Under the pieces are notes generated by a model. The model was not told the origin of the DNA and made no database searches. It saw only the letters and a program-made list of their open reading frames with translations. Below, in pieces: positions 16,041 through 24,491 of a stretch of 64,000 bases of DNA. The stretch comes from Sphingomonas colocasiae (GTDB lineage Bacteria; Pseudomonadota; Alphaproteobacteria; Sphingomonadales; Sphingomonadaceae). The stretch covers positions 295,144 to 359,143 of the forward strand of contig NZ_JAINVV010000006.1 of assembly GCF_019880585.1 (NCBI RefSeq), written 5' to 3'. A program made the position numbers and the translations under genes. Position 1 is the stretch's first letter. Each line of letters opens with the position of its first letter.

Positions 16041-17326
16041 CCGGCGCGATCGGCATCGAAACGCCGCGCACGGTCGATATCGGCGACGAAGACGGTTGAC
16101 GCGGCGAGATAGAGCAGCGCGGCGAGCGCGTAACCACCGGTGACGCACAACAATGCAATCCGCAACGAATCCGCACCGATGGTCGTCGCCAAGGTGTCGC
16201 TCGCAACGCCCACGAAGGTTGGCCCCAATCCATAGCCGATCAGGTTGAGCACGAGCATCAGCAACGCCGCGGCCGTCACTCGCATGCGCATCGGGGCCAC
16301 CGACTGGACGGCCGCATTGATCGGTCCGCCGCTCGCCCCCAACGCCAGCAGCGGCAGGATCAGAAAGGGCAGCGCGGCGACCGGATCGGCGAACAGGAAA
16401 GCCATGCCCTGGGACAAGCAGACGATGCCCGTCACCGTGGCGGGCAGCAGACAGTTCCAGCGCCGGTTGCGCCGGCCAAGCCGGTCCGCAATCAGCCCCG
16501 CCCCCAATATGCCGACAATGCCGAGCACGCCGGTCGCGGCGCCGAGCAGGAGGCCGATCTGGGTCATGCCAAGATGCGAGGCGCGATCGAAATAGCTTGG
16601 CAGCCACATCATCGTGCCGAAGCCGGCAAAGGATTCGAACGCCGCAGCCAGCGCCATCAGCGCCAGCGACCGGGTCCGGCCCAGATAGGCCAGGCACTCG
16701 CCGAGCCGGTGGCCGGCGGCCGAACCGCCGCTGCGGGCAGGCTCGACCAGCAACCGCTTCGCGACAACCGCCAGCAGGATGCCGGGAAGGCCGACGACGA
16801 CAAGCGTCAGCCGCCAGCCGAACTGTTCGGCAAGCCACGCGCCCCCGGCCAGGCCGATCAGCGACGCGACCGGCACCGCCGTCGAATAGACCGCAAGCGC
16901 GAAGGCACGTGTCTCCATCGGGAAATGGTCTGCAATCAGTGAATGGGCGGTCGGGCTGCACCCGGCCTCCCCAACGCCCACGCCGATCCGTGCAAGCAGC
17001 AATGTCCAGAAGCCGGTCGCCGCGGCGCACAGCGCGGTGCACAAGCTCCAGGTGGCGATGCAGACCGACAACAGATTCACCCGTGATCCGTTGTCGGCCA
17101 TCCGCGCCAGCGGGATGCCGGCGATCACGTAGAACAGCGCGAAACTGATCCCGGTGAGCAGACCGAGCCGGCTGTCGCTGAGCCCGAATTCCAGCTTGAT
17201 CTGGGGGATGAGAACCGAAAGGATCTGACGATCGAGATAATTGCAGATGAAGATCAGCAACAGGACGATCAATGTCGTCCGCTGGCGGCCGGCGGGATCT
17301 GCAAGGGATGTTAGGGTCGTCGACAT
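16025..17326 (-). CDS. MFS transporter, spinster-like
   Basis: A protein of 433 residues with about twelve membrane segments. It opens with NYLDRQILSVLIPQIK and has ARIGVGVGEAGCSPTAHSLI, both typical of the spinster-type major facilitators common in sphingomonad catabolic clusters. It probably takes up the substrate or a breakdown product across the inner membrane. It is divergent from the TetR gene at 17496, and operator B lies 71 bases upstream of its start, so it is likely controlled by that regulator. Confidence 0.8.
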   Translation of the reverse strand: MSTTLTSLADPAGRQRTTLIVLLLIFICNYLDRQILSVLIPQIKLEFGLSDSRLGLLTGISFALFYVIAGIPLARMADNGSRVNLLSVCIATWSLCTALCAAATGFWTLLLARIGVGVGEAGCSPTAHSLIADHFPMETRAFALAVYSTAVPVASLIGLAGGAWLAEQFGWRLTLVVVGLPGILLAVVAKRLLVEPARSGGSAAGHRLGECLAYLGRTRSLALMALAAAFESFAGFGTMMWLPSYFDRASHLGMTQIGLLLGAATGVLGIVGILGAGLIADRLGRRNRRWNCLLPATVTGIVCLSQGMAFLFADPVAALPFLILPLLALGASGGPINAAVQSVAPMRMRVTAAALLMLVLNLIGYGLGPTFVGVASDTLATTIGADSLRIALLCVTGGYALAALLYLAASTVFVADIDRARRFDADRAGQPIE

Positions 17327-17396
17327 CGTTTTCGGCCAGCCGGGTCACGAGAGACACACGCCGCAAGGTTGTTGACCAGGATGTGCCGATCGTCTT

Positions 17397-17414
17397 TATG
17401 AGTTAAAGCTCACA
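17397..17414. promoter_or_regulatory. Operator B: TATGAG-N6-CTCACA
   Basis: TATGAG-TTAAAG-CTCACA has the same half-sites and six-base spacing as operators A, C and D. It lies in the 169-base divergent region between the MFS gene and the TetR gene. A site in this position would let the TetR protein control both itself and the transporter. Confidence 0.75.
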
Positions 17415-17495
17415 TACAGTCAAGCGAACCCTCCCTTTCCGTTGCGGTCGGTAGCCGATAGACGTTAGGAGTGGCGCCGGACGAACTGGAAGACC

Positions 17496-18128
17496 ATGAC
17501 CAAGCAGCAATTATCCCGAAGGGTCGAGCCGCGAAAACTGCCGTCGCGATCGAACTCGCGCGCGCGCGTGGAGGCGATTCTCGCGGCGACGCGGGAATTG
17601 ATCTTCCGGCACGGACTCGAAGGGCTGACAACCAACCAGATCGCCGAACATGCGGGAATTCCGGTCGGATCGGTCTATCAATATTTTCCGAACAAGCAGG
17701 CCATCGTCTACGCGCTCATCCAGGACTGGCTGTCGGTGCTCGAGGACAAGCTCGACGCCTTCCCGATGGAAGATTATCTGCAAAAGGGGCGTGACTACGC
17801 CCTGCAGCAGATGTCGATGACGGTCACCGTCCCTTCGACGTTCGACTATGAGCGCAAGCTGGGCCGCATCCTGCTCGGCGCGATCGACCTGTATCCCGAA
17901 TTGCGCGAGCTGAACGACGCGCATGTCGAGTTCTGCGTCGAATCCTCGGTCAAGTTCCTGAAGGCGGCCGGATCAAAATGGAGCGTCGCGCGACTGCGCA
18001 AGCTGGGCCGCTACATATTGGAGATACGCCGGACGCTCTATTACACGCCCGACGAGATCGTCGCCGATGCGATCAAGTGGCAGGAGATCGCCACCATCGC
18101 CATCATCTCGCAGTGCCTTGACGACTGA
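17496..18128 (+). CDS. TetR-family transcriptional regulator
   Basis: A protein of 210 residues with an N-terminal helix-turn-helix at about 25-70: TTNQIAEHAGIPVGSVYQYF is the classic TetR recognition segment. The ligand domain is divergent. GGAAG lies upstream of the ATG. The gene is divergent from the MFS permease with operator B between them, and three more copies of that operator precede the amidohydrolase operon and the TonB-led operon. It is the obvious candidate repressor of the regulon, with an aromatic compound or CoA ester as ligand. Assignment of the sites to this protein is inference. Confidence 0.8.
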   Translation: MTKQQLSRRVEPRKLPSRSNSRARVEAILAATRELIFRHGLEGLTTNQIAEHAGIPVGSVYQYFPNKQAIVYALIQDWLSVLEDKLDAFPMEDYLQKGRDYALQQMSMTVTVPSTFDYERKLGRILLGAIDLYPELRELNDAHVEFCVESSVKFLKAAGSKWSVARLRKLGRYILEIRRTLYYTPDEIVADAIKWQEIATIAIISQCLDD

Positions 18129-18130
18129 TA

Positions 18131-18165
18131 CCAGGATGCGATGAGTATGACTCATCGCATCCTGG
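18131..18165. repeat. Perfect 16-bp hairpin after the TetR gene
   Basis: Arms 18131-18146 and 18150-18165 are perfect complements around an ATG loop. It lies three bases after the TetR stop and before the convergent SDR end. It has no T-tract, so it may be a dispersed palindrome that also acts as a two-way terminator. Confidence 0.6.
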
Positions 18166-18191
18166 TGAAGCCCGCGCGGCGCTTGAGCGTT

Positions 18192-18227
18192 CCAAGGTGC
18201 GGATGCGTCAGCATCCCTGCACCTTGG
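18192..18227. repeat. Second hairpin in the convergent TetR-SDR gap
   Basis: CCAAGGTGC at 18192 pairs with GCACCTTGG at 18219, and inside it GGATGC pairs with GCATCC around GTCA, with a two-base bulge. With the hairpin at 18131 it fills the gap between convergent genes. No T-tract is present; terminator function is plausible. Confidence 0.5.
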
Positions 18228-18238
18228 TATGAGGAGGC

Positions 18239-19147
18239 TCAACCACCGCCAGCCTCATGCCGCGCCATCCAGGCGCGGGCATTGTCCATGAACTTCACCG
18301 TCTGCGCGCGCGCGACGTCGTAGCGCGCCGCATTGCGCTCGTCGATCAACCGGCTCCAGCCGGCCAGCACAGCTTCGGGAGACACTCGCTCGGGGGGCAG
18401 GAAGATCCCCTGCGTCTCGATGATACGCGCGACCGCGAAGGTGCCGCCGCCCGCACATAATATGGTGCGATCGGGCGCATCGTCGCAGCACAGCACCACA
18501 ATGCCGGCCGCGACGGATTCAGGCGTCATCATGCCGAAGGCGGCGCTTTCCTGGACGATGCCCTCGGTCATCGCCGTCCGCGCCATCGGCGCCAAGGCGT
18601 TGATGCGGATGCCGTATTTTTGCCCTTCCAGCGACAGGGTGTTCATCAAACCGACGACGCCCATCTTGGCCGCTCCATAATTGGACTGGCCGAAATTGCC
18701 GTAAAGCCCGCTCGATGAGGTGGTCATGACGATCCGGCCATAACCCTGCTCGCACATCGCGCGCCATACCGCGCGGCTGCACACCATGCTGCCGATCAGA
18801 TGGACGTCGATGACGGCACGGAAATCGGCAGGCGCCATCTTGGCGAAGCTCCTGTCGCGCAGATTGCCGGCATTGTTGACCAGGATATCGACGCGTCCCC
18901 AATCCGTCATCGTCCTGCCGACCATCCCGGCAACCGCATCGGCGTCGGCAACATCGGCACTGTCGGCGATCGCCGTGCCGCCGAGCGCGACAATCTCGTC
19001 CGCAACCATCGCGGCGGCGGCCGGATCGCGGTCGTTCACCACCAGGCTGGCGCCGCGCACGGCAAGCGCCATCGCGTGCGCCCGGCCAAGCCCATTGCCC
19101 GCACCGGTCACGATCGCGACGCGGCCGTCGAGCCGCACCGGCGGCAT
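18239..19147 (-). CDS. SDR of the 17-beta-HSD4/MFE-2 type
   Basis: A protein of 302 residues with TGAGNGLG, NNAGNLRDRSF, a YGAAK active site and an extra tail of about 60 residues after the SDR fold. NAGNLRDR and FGQSNY are characteristic of the (3R)-hydroxyacyl-CoA dehydrogenase part of peroxisomal multifunctional enzyme 2. It should oxidise a 3-hydroxyacyl-CoA. ATG 19147 follows AGGAAAGG; an upstream ATG at 19177 has less support. It is the last gene of the nine-gene operon from 29322. A paralogue occurs at 43914 in the other cluster. Confidence 0.8.
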   Translation of the reverse strand: MPPVRLDGRVAIVTGAGNGLGRAHAMALAVRGASLVVNDRDPAAAAMVADEIVALGGTAIADSADVADADAVAGMVGRTMTDWGRVDILVNNAGNLRDRSFAKMAPADFRAVIDVHLIGSMVCSRAVWRAMCEQGYGRIVMTTSSSGLYGNFGQSNYGAAKMGVVGLMNTLSLEGQKYGIRINALAPMARTAMTEGIVQESAAFGMMTPESVAAGIVVLCCDDAPDRTILCAGGGTFAVARIIETQGIFLPPERVSPEAVLAGWSRLIDERNAARYDVARAQTVKFMDNARAWMARHEAGGG

Positions 19148-19166
19148 GGTTCCGTGCCTTTCCTCA

Positions 19167-20849
19167 TCAACCTGCATCGCGCGTCTCCGTCAGATAAACC
19201 TCCAGCATCCGCGCACAGGCGCGCCTGTCGATCTTGCCGATGGCGAGCCGGGGCAATTGCCCGTGCACGATCAGGATATGGCGCGGCCGCTGGTGCGTGC
19301 TCAGCCGATCATCCAGGAACCGGCGGAGCGCGGATTCTGCCAGTGATGCGCCCGGCACCGCCGCCACGACGATGCCGACTTCCTCGCCGAGCCGCTCGTC
19401 GGCGACGCCGATTGCCACCGCCTCCCTGACCATAGGGTGCGATCCGACCGCATCCTGCACATCGTTGCAGCTGATATTCTCGCCGCCGCGGATGATGATC
19501 TGCTTCAACCTGTCGACGATCGAAACGAAACCGTCCTCGTCGATGACCGCGATATCGCCGGTCCGGAACCAGCCATCGGCGAATGCCGCCGCCGTCGCCT
19601 CCTCGTCCCCGACATAGCACTCGAACAGCGCGCGCGTACGGACCTGCAGCTCTCCAGCGACACCGCGCGGAAGCACGATGCCGCCATCGTCGACGACACG
19701 CAGCGCCACCCCGGGCAGCGCCCTGCCCGCCGCACGCGGCCGCGCCCGATAATCGGCACCTCCGATCGCGGTACCGAGGGCATTGGTTTCGGTCATTCCC
19801 CATCCGGAAAAGCCGACGGCATGCGGATTGAGACCGGCCAGCGCCTCGACCTGGGCCGTGCTGCGTGCCGCGCCGCCGCCGCCGATCAGGCGCAGCGACG
19901 GCAGACCGCGCCCGGCTGTTCGCGCCGCGGCGACCAGATCGGCGCTCACCGTGGGCACTGCGGGGAAGAGCTGGATTTCTTCGCGGTCGATGAGGTCCAG
20001 GGCCTTCACCGCATCCCATTTGCGCATCAGTACGATCTTCTTGCCGCCACGAAGCGCGCGGATCAGGCCAAGCAGCAGACCGTTGATGTGAAACAGCGGG
20101 ATCGGCAGCAGCGTATCGCCCGGCCTGTCATCCTGCGCACGGCGAAGCCCGGGATCATCGGCCCATTGCGTTGGGCAGCCATAGCCATTGTCCGCGAAAT
20201 AGTTGAGTTCGAAGGCCAGCATCGCGTGGACGACGGCGCCATGGCTCGACAGCACCGCCTTCGGGAACTTCTCCGACCCCGAGGTAAAGATGATGCATGC
20301 CGGATCGTCCGGGCCGATATCGGGCGGGGCGAACGCTTCCGCGGTTTCGGAGAAATCACCGGCTGTCCGATCATCCCGCCGGATCAGCACAGGGATGCCG
20401 ATATCGGCCAGCAGCGCGGCACGCTCCGTGTCGGCGATCACCAGCTTCACGTCGCATTGCCGGATCGCGCGTTCGATCTGCGGCCGATCCCACCAGCCGT
20501 TGAATGCGACCGATACCAGCCCGCCGGACACCGATGCGAGGAAGGCGATCACCCATTCGGGATAGTTGCGCATGGCGATCGCAACGCGGTCGCCCTTGAC
20601 CAGGCCCATCTCGTCACGAAAGCGGATGGCGAGCGCACGGGCACGTGCGACGACGTCGCCATAGCTCAGCCGCTCATCCTCGTAGACGAGAAAATCCCGA
20701 TCCCCATAAGCTGCGGCGTCCCCAACGAACGCGGCCAGCGATCGGGGGGCATTCGCGAAGAATGCCGCACCGGGCGCGTCGCCTTCGATCATTGCGTAAG
20801 GCGCGCCCGGCGCTGTCAGCGCCCGGATATTCCGCTGCTTCATGGTCAT
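19167..20849 (-). CDS. AMP-forming acyl-CoA synthetase
   Basis: A protein of 560 residues in the ANL superfamily. It has a P-loop variant FTSGSEKFPK (usually TSGTTGxPK), GWGMTETNA for the A5 motif, GWFRTGDI for the hinge region, and a C-terminal IGKID lysine for adenylation. It should activate a carboxylic acid to its CoA ester in the cytoplasm. In this operon it follows the C-C hydrolase, so the expected substrate is the acid released after ring fission, as for FadD3 in steroid degradation. Its ATG overlaps the upstream dehydrogenase stop. Confidence 0.8.
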   Translation of the reverse strand: MTMKQRNIRALTAPGAPYAMIEGDAPGAAFFANAPRSLAAFVGDAAAYGDRDFLVYEDERLSYGDVVARARALAIRFRDEMGLVKGDRVAIAMRNYPEWVIAFLASVSGGLVSVAFNGWWDRPQIERAIRQCDVKLVIADTERAALLADIGIPVLIRRDDRTAGDFSETAEAFAPPDIGPDDPACIIFTSGSEKFPKAVLSSHGAVVHAMLAFELNYFADNGYGCPTQWADDPGLRRAQDDRPGDTLLPIPLFHINGLLLGLIRALRGGKKIVLMRKWDAVKALDLIDREEIQLFPAVPTVSADLVAAARTAGRGLPSLRLIGGGGAARSTAQVEALAGLNPHAVGFSGWGMTETNALGTAIGGADYRARPRAAGRALPGVALRVVDDGGIVLPRGVAGELQVRTRALFECYVGDEEATAAAFADGWFRTGDIAVIDEDGFVSIVDRLKQIIIRGGENISCNDVQDAVGSHPMVREAVAIGVADERLGEEVGIVVAAVPGASLAESALRRFLDDRLSTHQRPRHILIVHGQLPRLAIGKIDRRACARMLEVYLTETRDAG

Positions 20850-21928
20850 CGTCCTGAACCCAGAATCGCCGCCCCAAGCTCGCTCAGGAACCGATGGTTC
20901 GGCCCGTTCTCCAATTGCAGCTCGGCCGCCAGACCGTCGAAGCGATCATCCTCGCCCAAAGATGATCCGGCCTGCCGCAATCGCGCCACCTCGCCGGTCA
21001 GGCGTCGTGCGAGCAGTTCCGCGACTGCCCGGTTAAGGCCGAAATCCTCGGCATTGGCGATCGATTCGAAATGCCCGAGCCGACGGAGCGTCGCATCGAG
21101 CGTCGACAGCATCGCCATATCGCCGGCATCCGGACGCGCCGCCGCCAGCAGCCTCTCCGACGCTTCGAGCGCGCGTGCATCAAGCCGCGCGGACGCGAAA
21201 CCGCGCAATATGCCTGCAACAGCCCAGCCCGCACCGATGTCCCCAAGGCGGTTCGTTTCAGGAACCCAGATATCGTCGAGCAATACCTCGTCGAAATCGG
21301 CGCGCCCCGAGGTCAGCGGTATCGGCAGGATGCGAACCCCTGGCGCCGGCAATTCGACAATGAAGCAGGTCGAACACCCCGCCTGCCCGGCCGTCGCCCC
21401 GGTATGGGCGAGCAAAATCGCATGCGTTGCCAGACCCGCGAAGCGGCACCAGATTTTCTTGCCGCTGATCCGCCAGCCACCATCGCCGCGCGTCGCCACG
21501 GTCTCGGGATTACCGATCGACAAGCCGGATCCCGGCTCGGCGAACAGCGCCGTCCAGATCGCCTGTCCACTCGCGATATGCGGCAAAAGCGCCGCCTGCT
21601 GATCGGCGCGACCATGGCCCATGAGCATCGGCGCAACCGCATCCAGCCCCAGCCGCAACCGCGTGGCCGCGGGAGCGATCTCCTCCTCCAGCACGCGCAG
21701 CCGATGAAGCTCCCAGAGCGGAACCGGTCTTCCGTCCGCCGCCTTCGGCCAGCCGAGCCGCGACCAGCCCGCTTCCGCCTTGCGCGCTTGCCACGCCGCC
21801 GCGTCGATCGATGCCGCCGCCCGGCCGAACGCTTCGAGCCAGTGGTGAAAGGCTCGCCCATCCTCGCTCGACACGGCCGGACGACCGACGCCGCCGACGA
21901 GATCGGCCAGATAGGCTCGCGCGATCAT
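20846..21928 (-). CDS. Acyl-CoA dehydrogenase, larger subunit
   Basis: A protein of 360 residues with an acyl-CoA dehydrogenase layout: an alpha N-domain with GWSRLGWPK, a middle domain with FAEPGSG and SGKKIWC, and a helical C-domain. It is directly preceded by a 288-residue partner that overlaps it by four bases. Pairs like this form alpha2beta2 FAD enzymes in steroid catabolism (FadE/ChsE type), each subunit giving part of the active site. ATG 21928 is chosen by domain start and overlap; the frame is open further upstream. It likely oxidises the CoA ester made by the adjacent ligase. Confidence 0.75.
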   Translation of the reverse strand: MIARAYLADLVGGVGRPAVSSEDGRAFHHWLEAFGRAAASIDAAAWQARKAEAGWSRLGWPKAADGRPVPLWELHRLRVLEEEIAPAATRLRLGLDAVAPMLMGHGRADQQAALLPHIASGQAIWTALFAEPGSGLSIGNPETVATRGDGGWRISGKKIWCRFAGLATHAILLAHTGATAGQAGCSTCFIVELPAPGVRILPIPLTSGRADFDEVLLDDIWVPETNRLGDIGAGWAVAGILRGFASARLDARALEASERLLAAARPDAGDMAMLSTLDATLRRLGHFESIANAEDFGLNRAVAELLARRLTGEVARLRQAGSSLGEDDRFDGLAAELQLENGPNHRFLSELGAAILGSGR

Positions 21929-22791
21929 GAAAGCTCTCCAAGCCGAGAGCGCCAATATGCGGCGGCGCGCGTCAGGCGCACCCGATCGCCGAGTCCGTGA
22001 TGGAGGCGCTGCATGCCGTGCCCCGCGACCACGGCGATACCGCCATGCAGTTCCATGCAATGCCCCGCGCAACCGGCTGCCCGCTCGAACCAGGCCAGGC
22101 GCGCCCGGGCAAGCAATCGACCGCCTTCGTCGTCCGCGCCCGTTCTGAAAGCCGCGTGAGCTTCATCCAGCGCGGTGCGAAGCATGAGCAGCGAAAGATA
22201 GATTTCCGCGATCTGTTCGCGAACCGCCGGAACCGCGCCGAGCCGCCAATCACCGGTCGTCCGTCCACGCACATAATCCAGGCAGGCGTCGAACATCGCC
22301 AGCAGGGTGCCCAGTTGTTCATAGGCGCCGAGAAGTTCGGCCAGGTCAGCGACAAGCCCGGCATCCGCGAGCCGCCGGGCCTCCACCGCCCGCGCCGTGA
22401 CGACAATATGGCATTCGTCCGGACGGGAAACGGCGATCCCCGTTCGGGCAAGCATCAGGTGCAGAAGCAGCGGCGCCCCGCCGGCATCGACACCCGCGAC
22501 CAGCATGCCCGTTGCCCTGGACGTCCCCCGCATCGCCAATGGTTCGAACGAGACCAGACCTTGATCTCCACCCTGCACAAATGGGTCGAACTCAAGTCGC
22601 GGCGGCCATCGCCGATTGTCGGCGAGCGCGATCGGCGCGACATCACCCAATCCCATCCTCCGGGAAAGGATCGGCAGGATGCCGCCACTATCCGCATCGG
22701 AAGCGCGCGCCAGCGACAGGGCGTCGAGATGGAGCCCATCGAATGCGGCAAGCGCTTCGGGTATCTCCCCCCCATGTTGTCGACGAAGCAT
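21925..22791 (-). CDS. Shortened acyl-CoA dehydrogenase-like subunit
   Basis: A protein of 288 residues, about 90 shorter than a normal acyl-CoA dehydrogenase. The N-domain is reduced and the middle beta-domain weak. The C-terminal helical domain is recognisable from LGAYEQLGTLLAMFD onward, with ELHGGIAVVAGHGMQRLHH in place of the usual HGGxGY segment. It overlaps the larger dehydrogenase, which suggests an obligate heteromer. It may keep FAD contacts and have lost the substrate-oxidising base. It starts six bases after the C-C hydrolase gene ends. Confidence 0.65.
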   Translation of the reverse strand: MLRRQHGGEIPEALAAFDGLHLDALSLARASDADSGGILPILSRRMGLGDVAPIALADNRRWPPRLEFDPFVQGGDQGLVSFEPLAMRGTSRATGMLVAGVDAGGAPLLLHLMLARTGIAVSRPDECHIVVTARAVEARRLADAGLVADLAELLGAYEQLGTLLAMFDACLDYVRGRTTGDWRLGAVPAVREQIAEIYLSLLMLRTALDEAHAAFRTGADDEGGRLLARARLAWFERAAGCAGHCMELHGGIAVVAGHGMQRLHHGLGDRVRLTRAAAYWRSRLGELS

Positions 22792-22797
22792 GCGCGG

Positions 22798-23613
22798 CTA
22801 TTTCGACAGGAAGGCCAGGACCTCGCGATCGAACAGTTCGGACTGCTCCATCATGAACCAGTGGCCGCACTGCCGGCTGATCATCATCGTGCAATCCGCC
22901 ACTTCCTGCGCAAGCGTCAGGGCACCCGAAACCGGACAGAAACGGTCGGCGGCACCCCAGAAACCGAGGACGGGCTGCACCAGCTCCTTCAGGCGAGAAG
23001 AGAGATTGTAGCCGGTCGCCCGGCTGTAGACCGTCGAATTCTGGAGTTTCGCCATCTCGAAGCGCTCACGGACGAGGTCATGCGGCAATCTGGCGGGATC
23101 GGCGAACATCAATGCGAAGGTCTGCTCGAGATTCTCGAGCTTGAGACCGCCTTCGTCGAGCAGGACCCGGCGCATCGCCTGGATGCCCGGCATCTGCGCA
23201 AACACCTCGCGTTCGTCGAGCCAGCCCGGCGCCATCAGGACGAGCCGGTCGACAAGATCGGGGCGATCGAGCGCGACCTGGATCGCGACGGCGCCGCCGA
23301 GCGAATTACCGATGAGCACGACCTTCGAGAGAGTCAGGCTCTCGATCGCCCGGACGATCGTTCCCGCATGGAAGTCCAATGTGAAATCCACATCCTCGGG
23401 CTTGCTCGAATGACCGAAGCCGACCATGTCCGGCATCAGGCACCGATACCCCTTGCCCGCGAAATGCCGGGCATTGCCCCGGAAATTATTCCAGCTCGAC
23501 GCCCCCGGGCCGCTGCCGTGGATGAAAATCAGCGCCGGCCCCTCGCCCAGTTCCGCCAGGTTCATCTCAAGCCCCCGCTCGAGGGCGATGCGGCTCAGTC
23601 TGGGTTGGTCCAT
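22798..23613 (-). CDS. Alpha/beta-hydrolase of the meta-cleavage (C-C bond) type
   Basis: A protein of 271 residues with HGSGPGASSW at 32-41 (oxyanion loop), nucleophile S104 in GNSLGG, D223 in WGAADRFCP and H251 in QCGHWF. These match the BphD/HsaD group that cuts the C-C bond of 2-hydroxy-6-oxo-dienoates from extradiol cleavage. ATG 23613 has GAGGA seven bases upstream. It follows the extradiol dioxygenase in the same operon, which supports the assignment. The products would be a hydroxypentadienoate-type fragment and an acid for the CoA ligase. Confidence 0.85.
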   Translation of the reverse strand: MDQPRLSRIALERGLEMNLAELGEGPALIFIHGSGPGASSWNNFRGNARHFAGKGYRCLMPDMVGFGHSSKPEDVDFTLDFHAGTIVRAIESLTLSKVVLIGNSLGGAVAIQVALDRPDLVDRLVLMAPGWLDEREVFAQMPGIQAMRRVLLDEGGLKLENLEQTFALMFADPARLPHDLVRERFEMAKLQNSTVYSRATGYNLSSRLKELVQPVLGFWGAADRFCPVSGALTLAQEVADCTMMISRQCGHWFMMEQSELFDREVLAFLSK

Positions 23614-23648
23614 ATCGGTCCTCGCTGGATGCGGTTGATGCGCCGAGG

Positions 23649-24491
23649 TCATCGGTCGCGCGGGGGCGGAGGCCGATGGCCCCACAGGCTGGTGCTGCGA
23701 TATTCGGCCGTCCGCCAGGCAGCCTCGTCTTCGATGCGGATCGAGCCGCAGCCGATCTCGACCCACAGGCCCGACGGCGTCGCGCTGTAGAAGGACAGCG
23801 AACGATCATTGCTGTGCTGGCCAAGCGTCGCGGCGATGCCGAAGCGACTGTCGATCATCCGGTCATAGGTTCGGCCAAGATCCTCGAGGCTGCGCAGTTC
23901 GAGCATGAAATGCTGGAGCCGTCGCTGCGATCCGATCCCGCCTTCCATCAGCGCAAGAGAATGATGACGCTCGTTGAAGTGGACGAACGCGATGCGCGCG
24001 GTGCCGCCATCGTCGCCGAGCAGGATATGATCGCTCAGCGCACCGCCAAGAACATGCGTGTAGAATGCAACGCTGCGGTCCATGTCGGCGACCTTGAGCA
24101 ATGCATGCCCGAAGCCCGATCCATCGGCGACGAACCCCTGGGCAAGCCGGGCCGAATGAAAGGGCGTGGCGTTTGCCTCAAGCGCGGCGACCAGTTCGAT
24201 CTCGACCCCATCAGGATCGGCGAAGCGCAATATGCCGTCATCCCCCTCGGCCGCCGCGCCGCCGAGCTTCGCCAAGGCGCCGGCACGGCCAGCATCGTCG
24301 GTCAGGAAACCCAGGCTCCGCAGGTCGTCGGCGCCGCCTTCGTCGATCAGAATTCGATACGCGGCCTCGTCGAGCCGGAGCGCCAGACCTGCATCGCGTC
24401 GCGAAACGCCGCAGCCGAGCAGGTCGGCGAATTCCGCCCAATCGTCGATCCGCGTCGATTGCAGACGGAGATAGGCCAGACTGGTCGCCAT
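23649..24491 (-). CDS. Type I extradiol ring-cleavage dioxygenase
   Basis: A protein of 280 residues with two vicinal-oxygen-chelate modules. The second carries the Fe(II) ligands H129 (GFGHALL), H194 (RLQHFML) and E245 (LWVEIGCG), plus the acid-base histidine in NERHHSLA and a Tyr in SFYSATPSG. It is of the BphC/HsaC kind and should open a catechol ring at the extradiol position. The start at 24491 overlaps the preceding stop by one base; the frame is open to 25028. It sits between a C-C hydrolase and an esterase-like gene, downstream of a FAD hydroxylase, giving a consistent order. Confidence 0.85.
   Translation of the reverse strand: MATSLAYLRLQSTRIDDWAEFADLLGCGVSRRDAGLALRLDEAAYRILIDEGGADDLRSLGFLTDDAGRAGALAKLGGAAAEGDDGILRFADPDGVEIELVAALEANATPFHSARLAQGFVADGSGFGHALLKVADMDRSVAFYTHVLGGALSDHILLGDDGGTARIAFVHFNERHHSLALMEGGIGSQRRLQHFMLELRSLEDLGRTYDRMIDSRFGIAATLGQHSNDRSLSFYSATPSGLWVEIGCGSIRIEDEAAWRTAEYRSTSLWGHRPPPPRDR

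Noticed and set aside
18141..18155. ATGAG-TATGA-CTCAT resembling the operator
   Set aside because: The spacing is five instead of six bases, and it is part of a 16-base hairpin after the TetR gene, not in a promoter.
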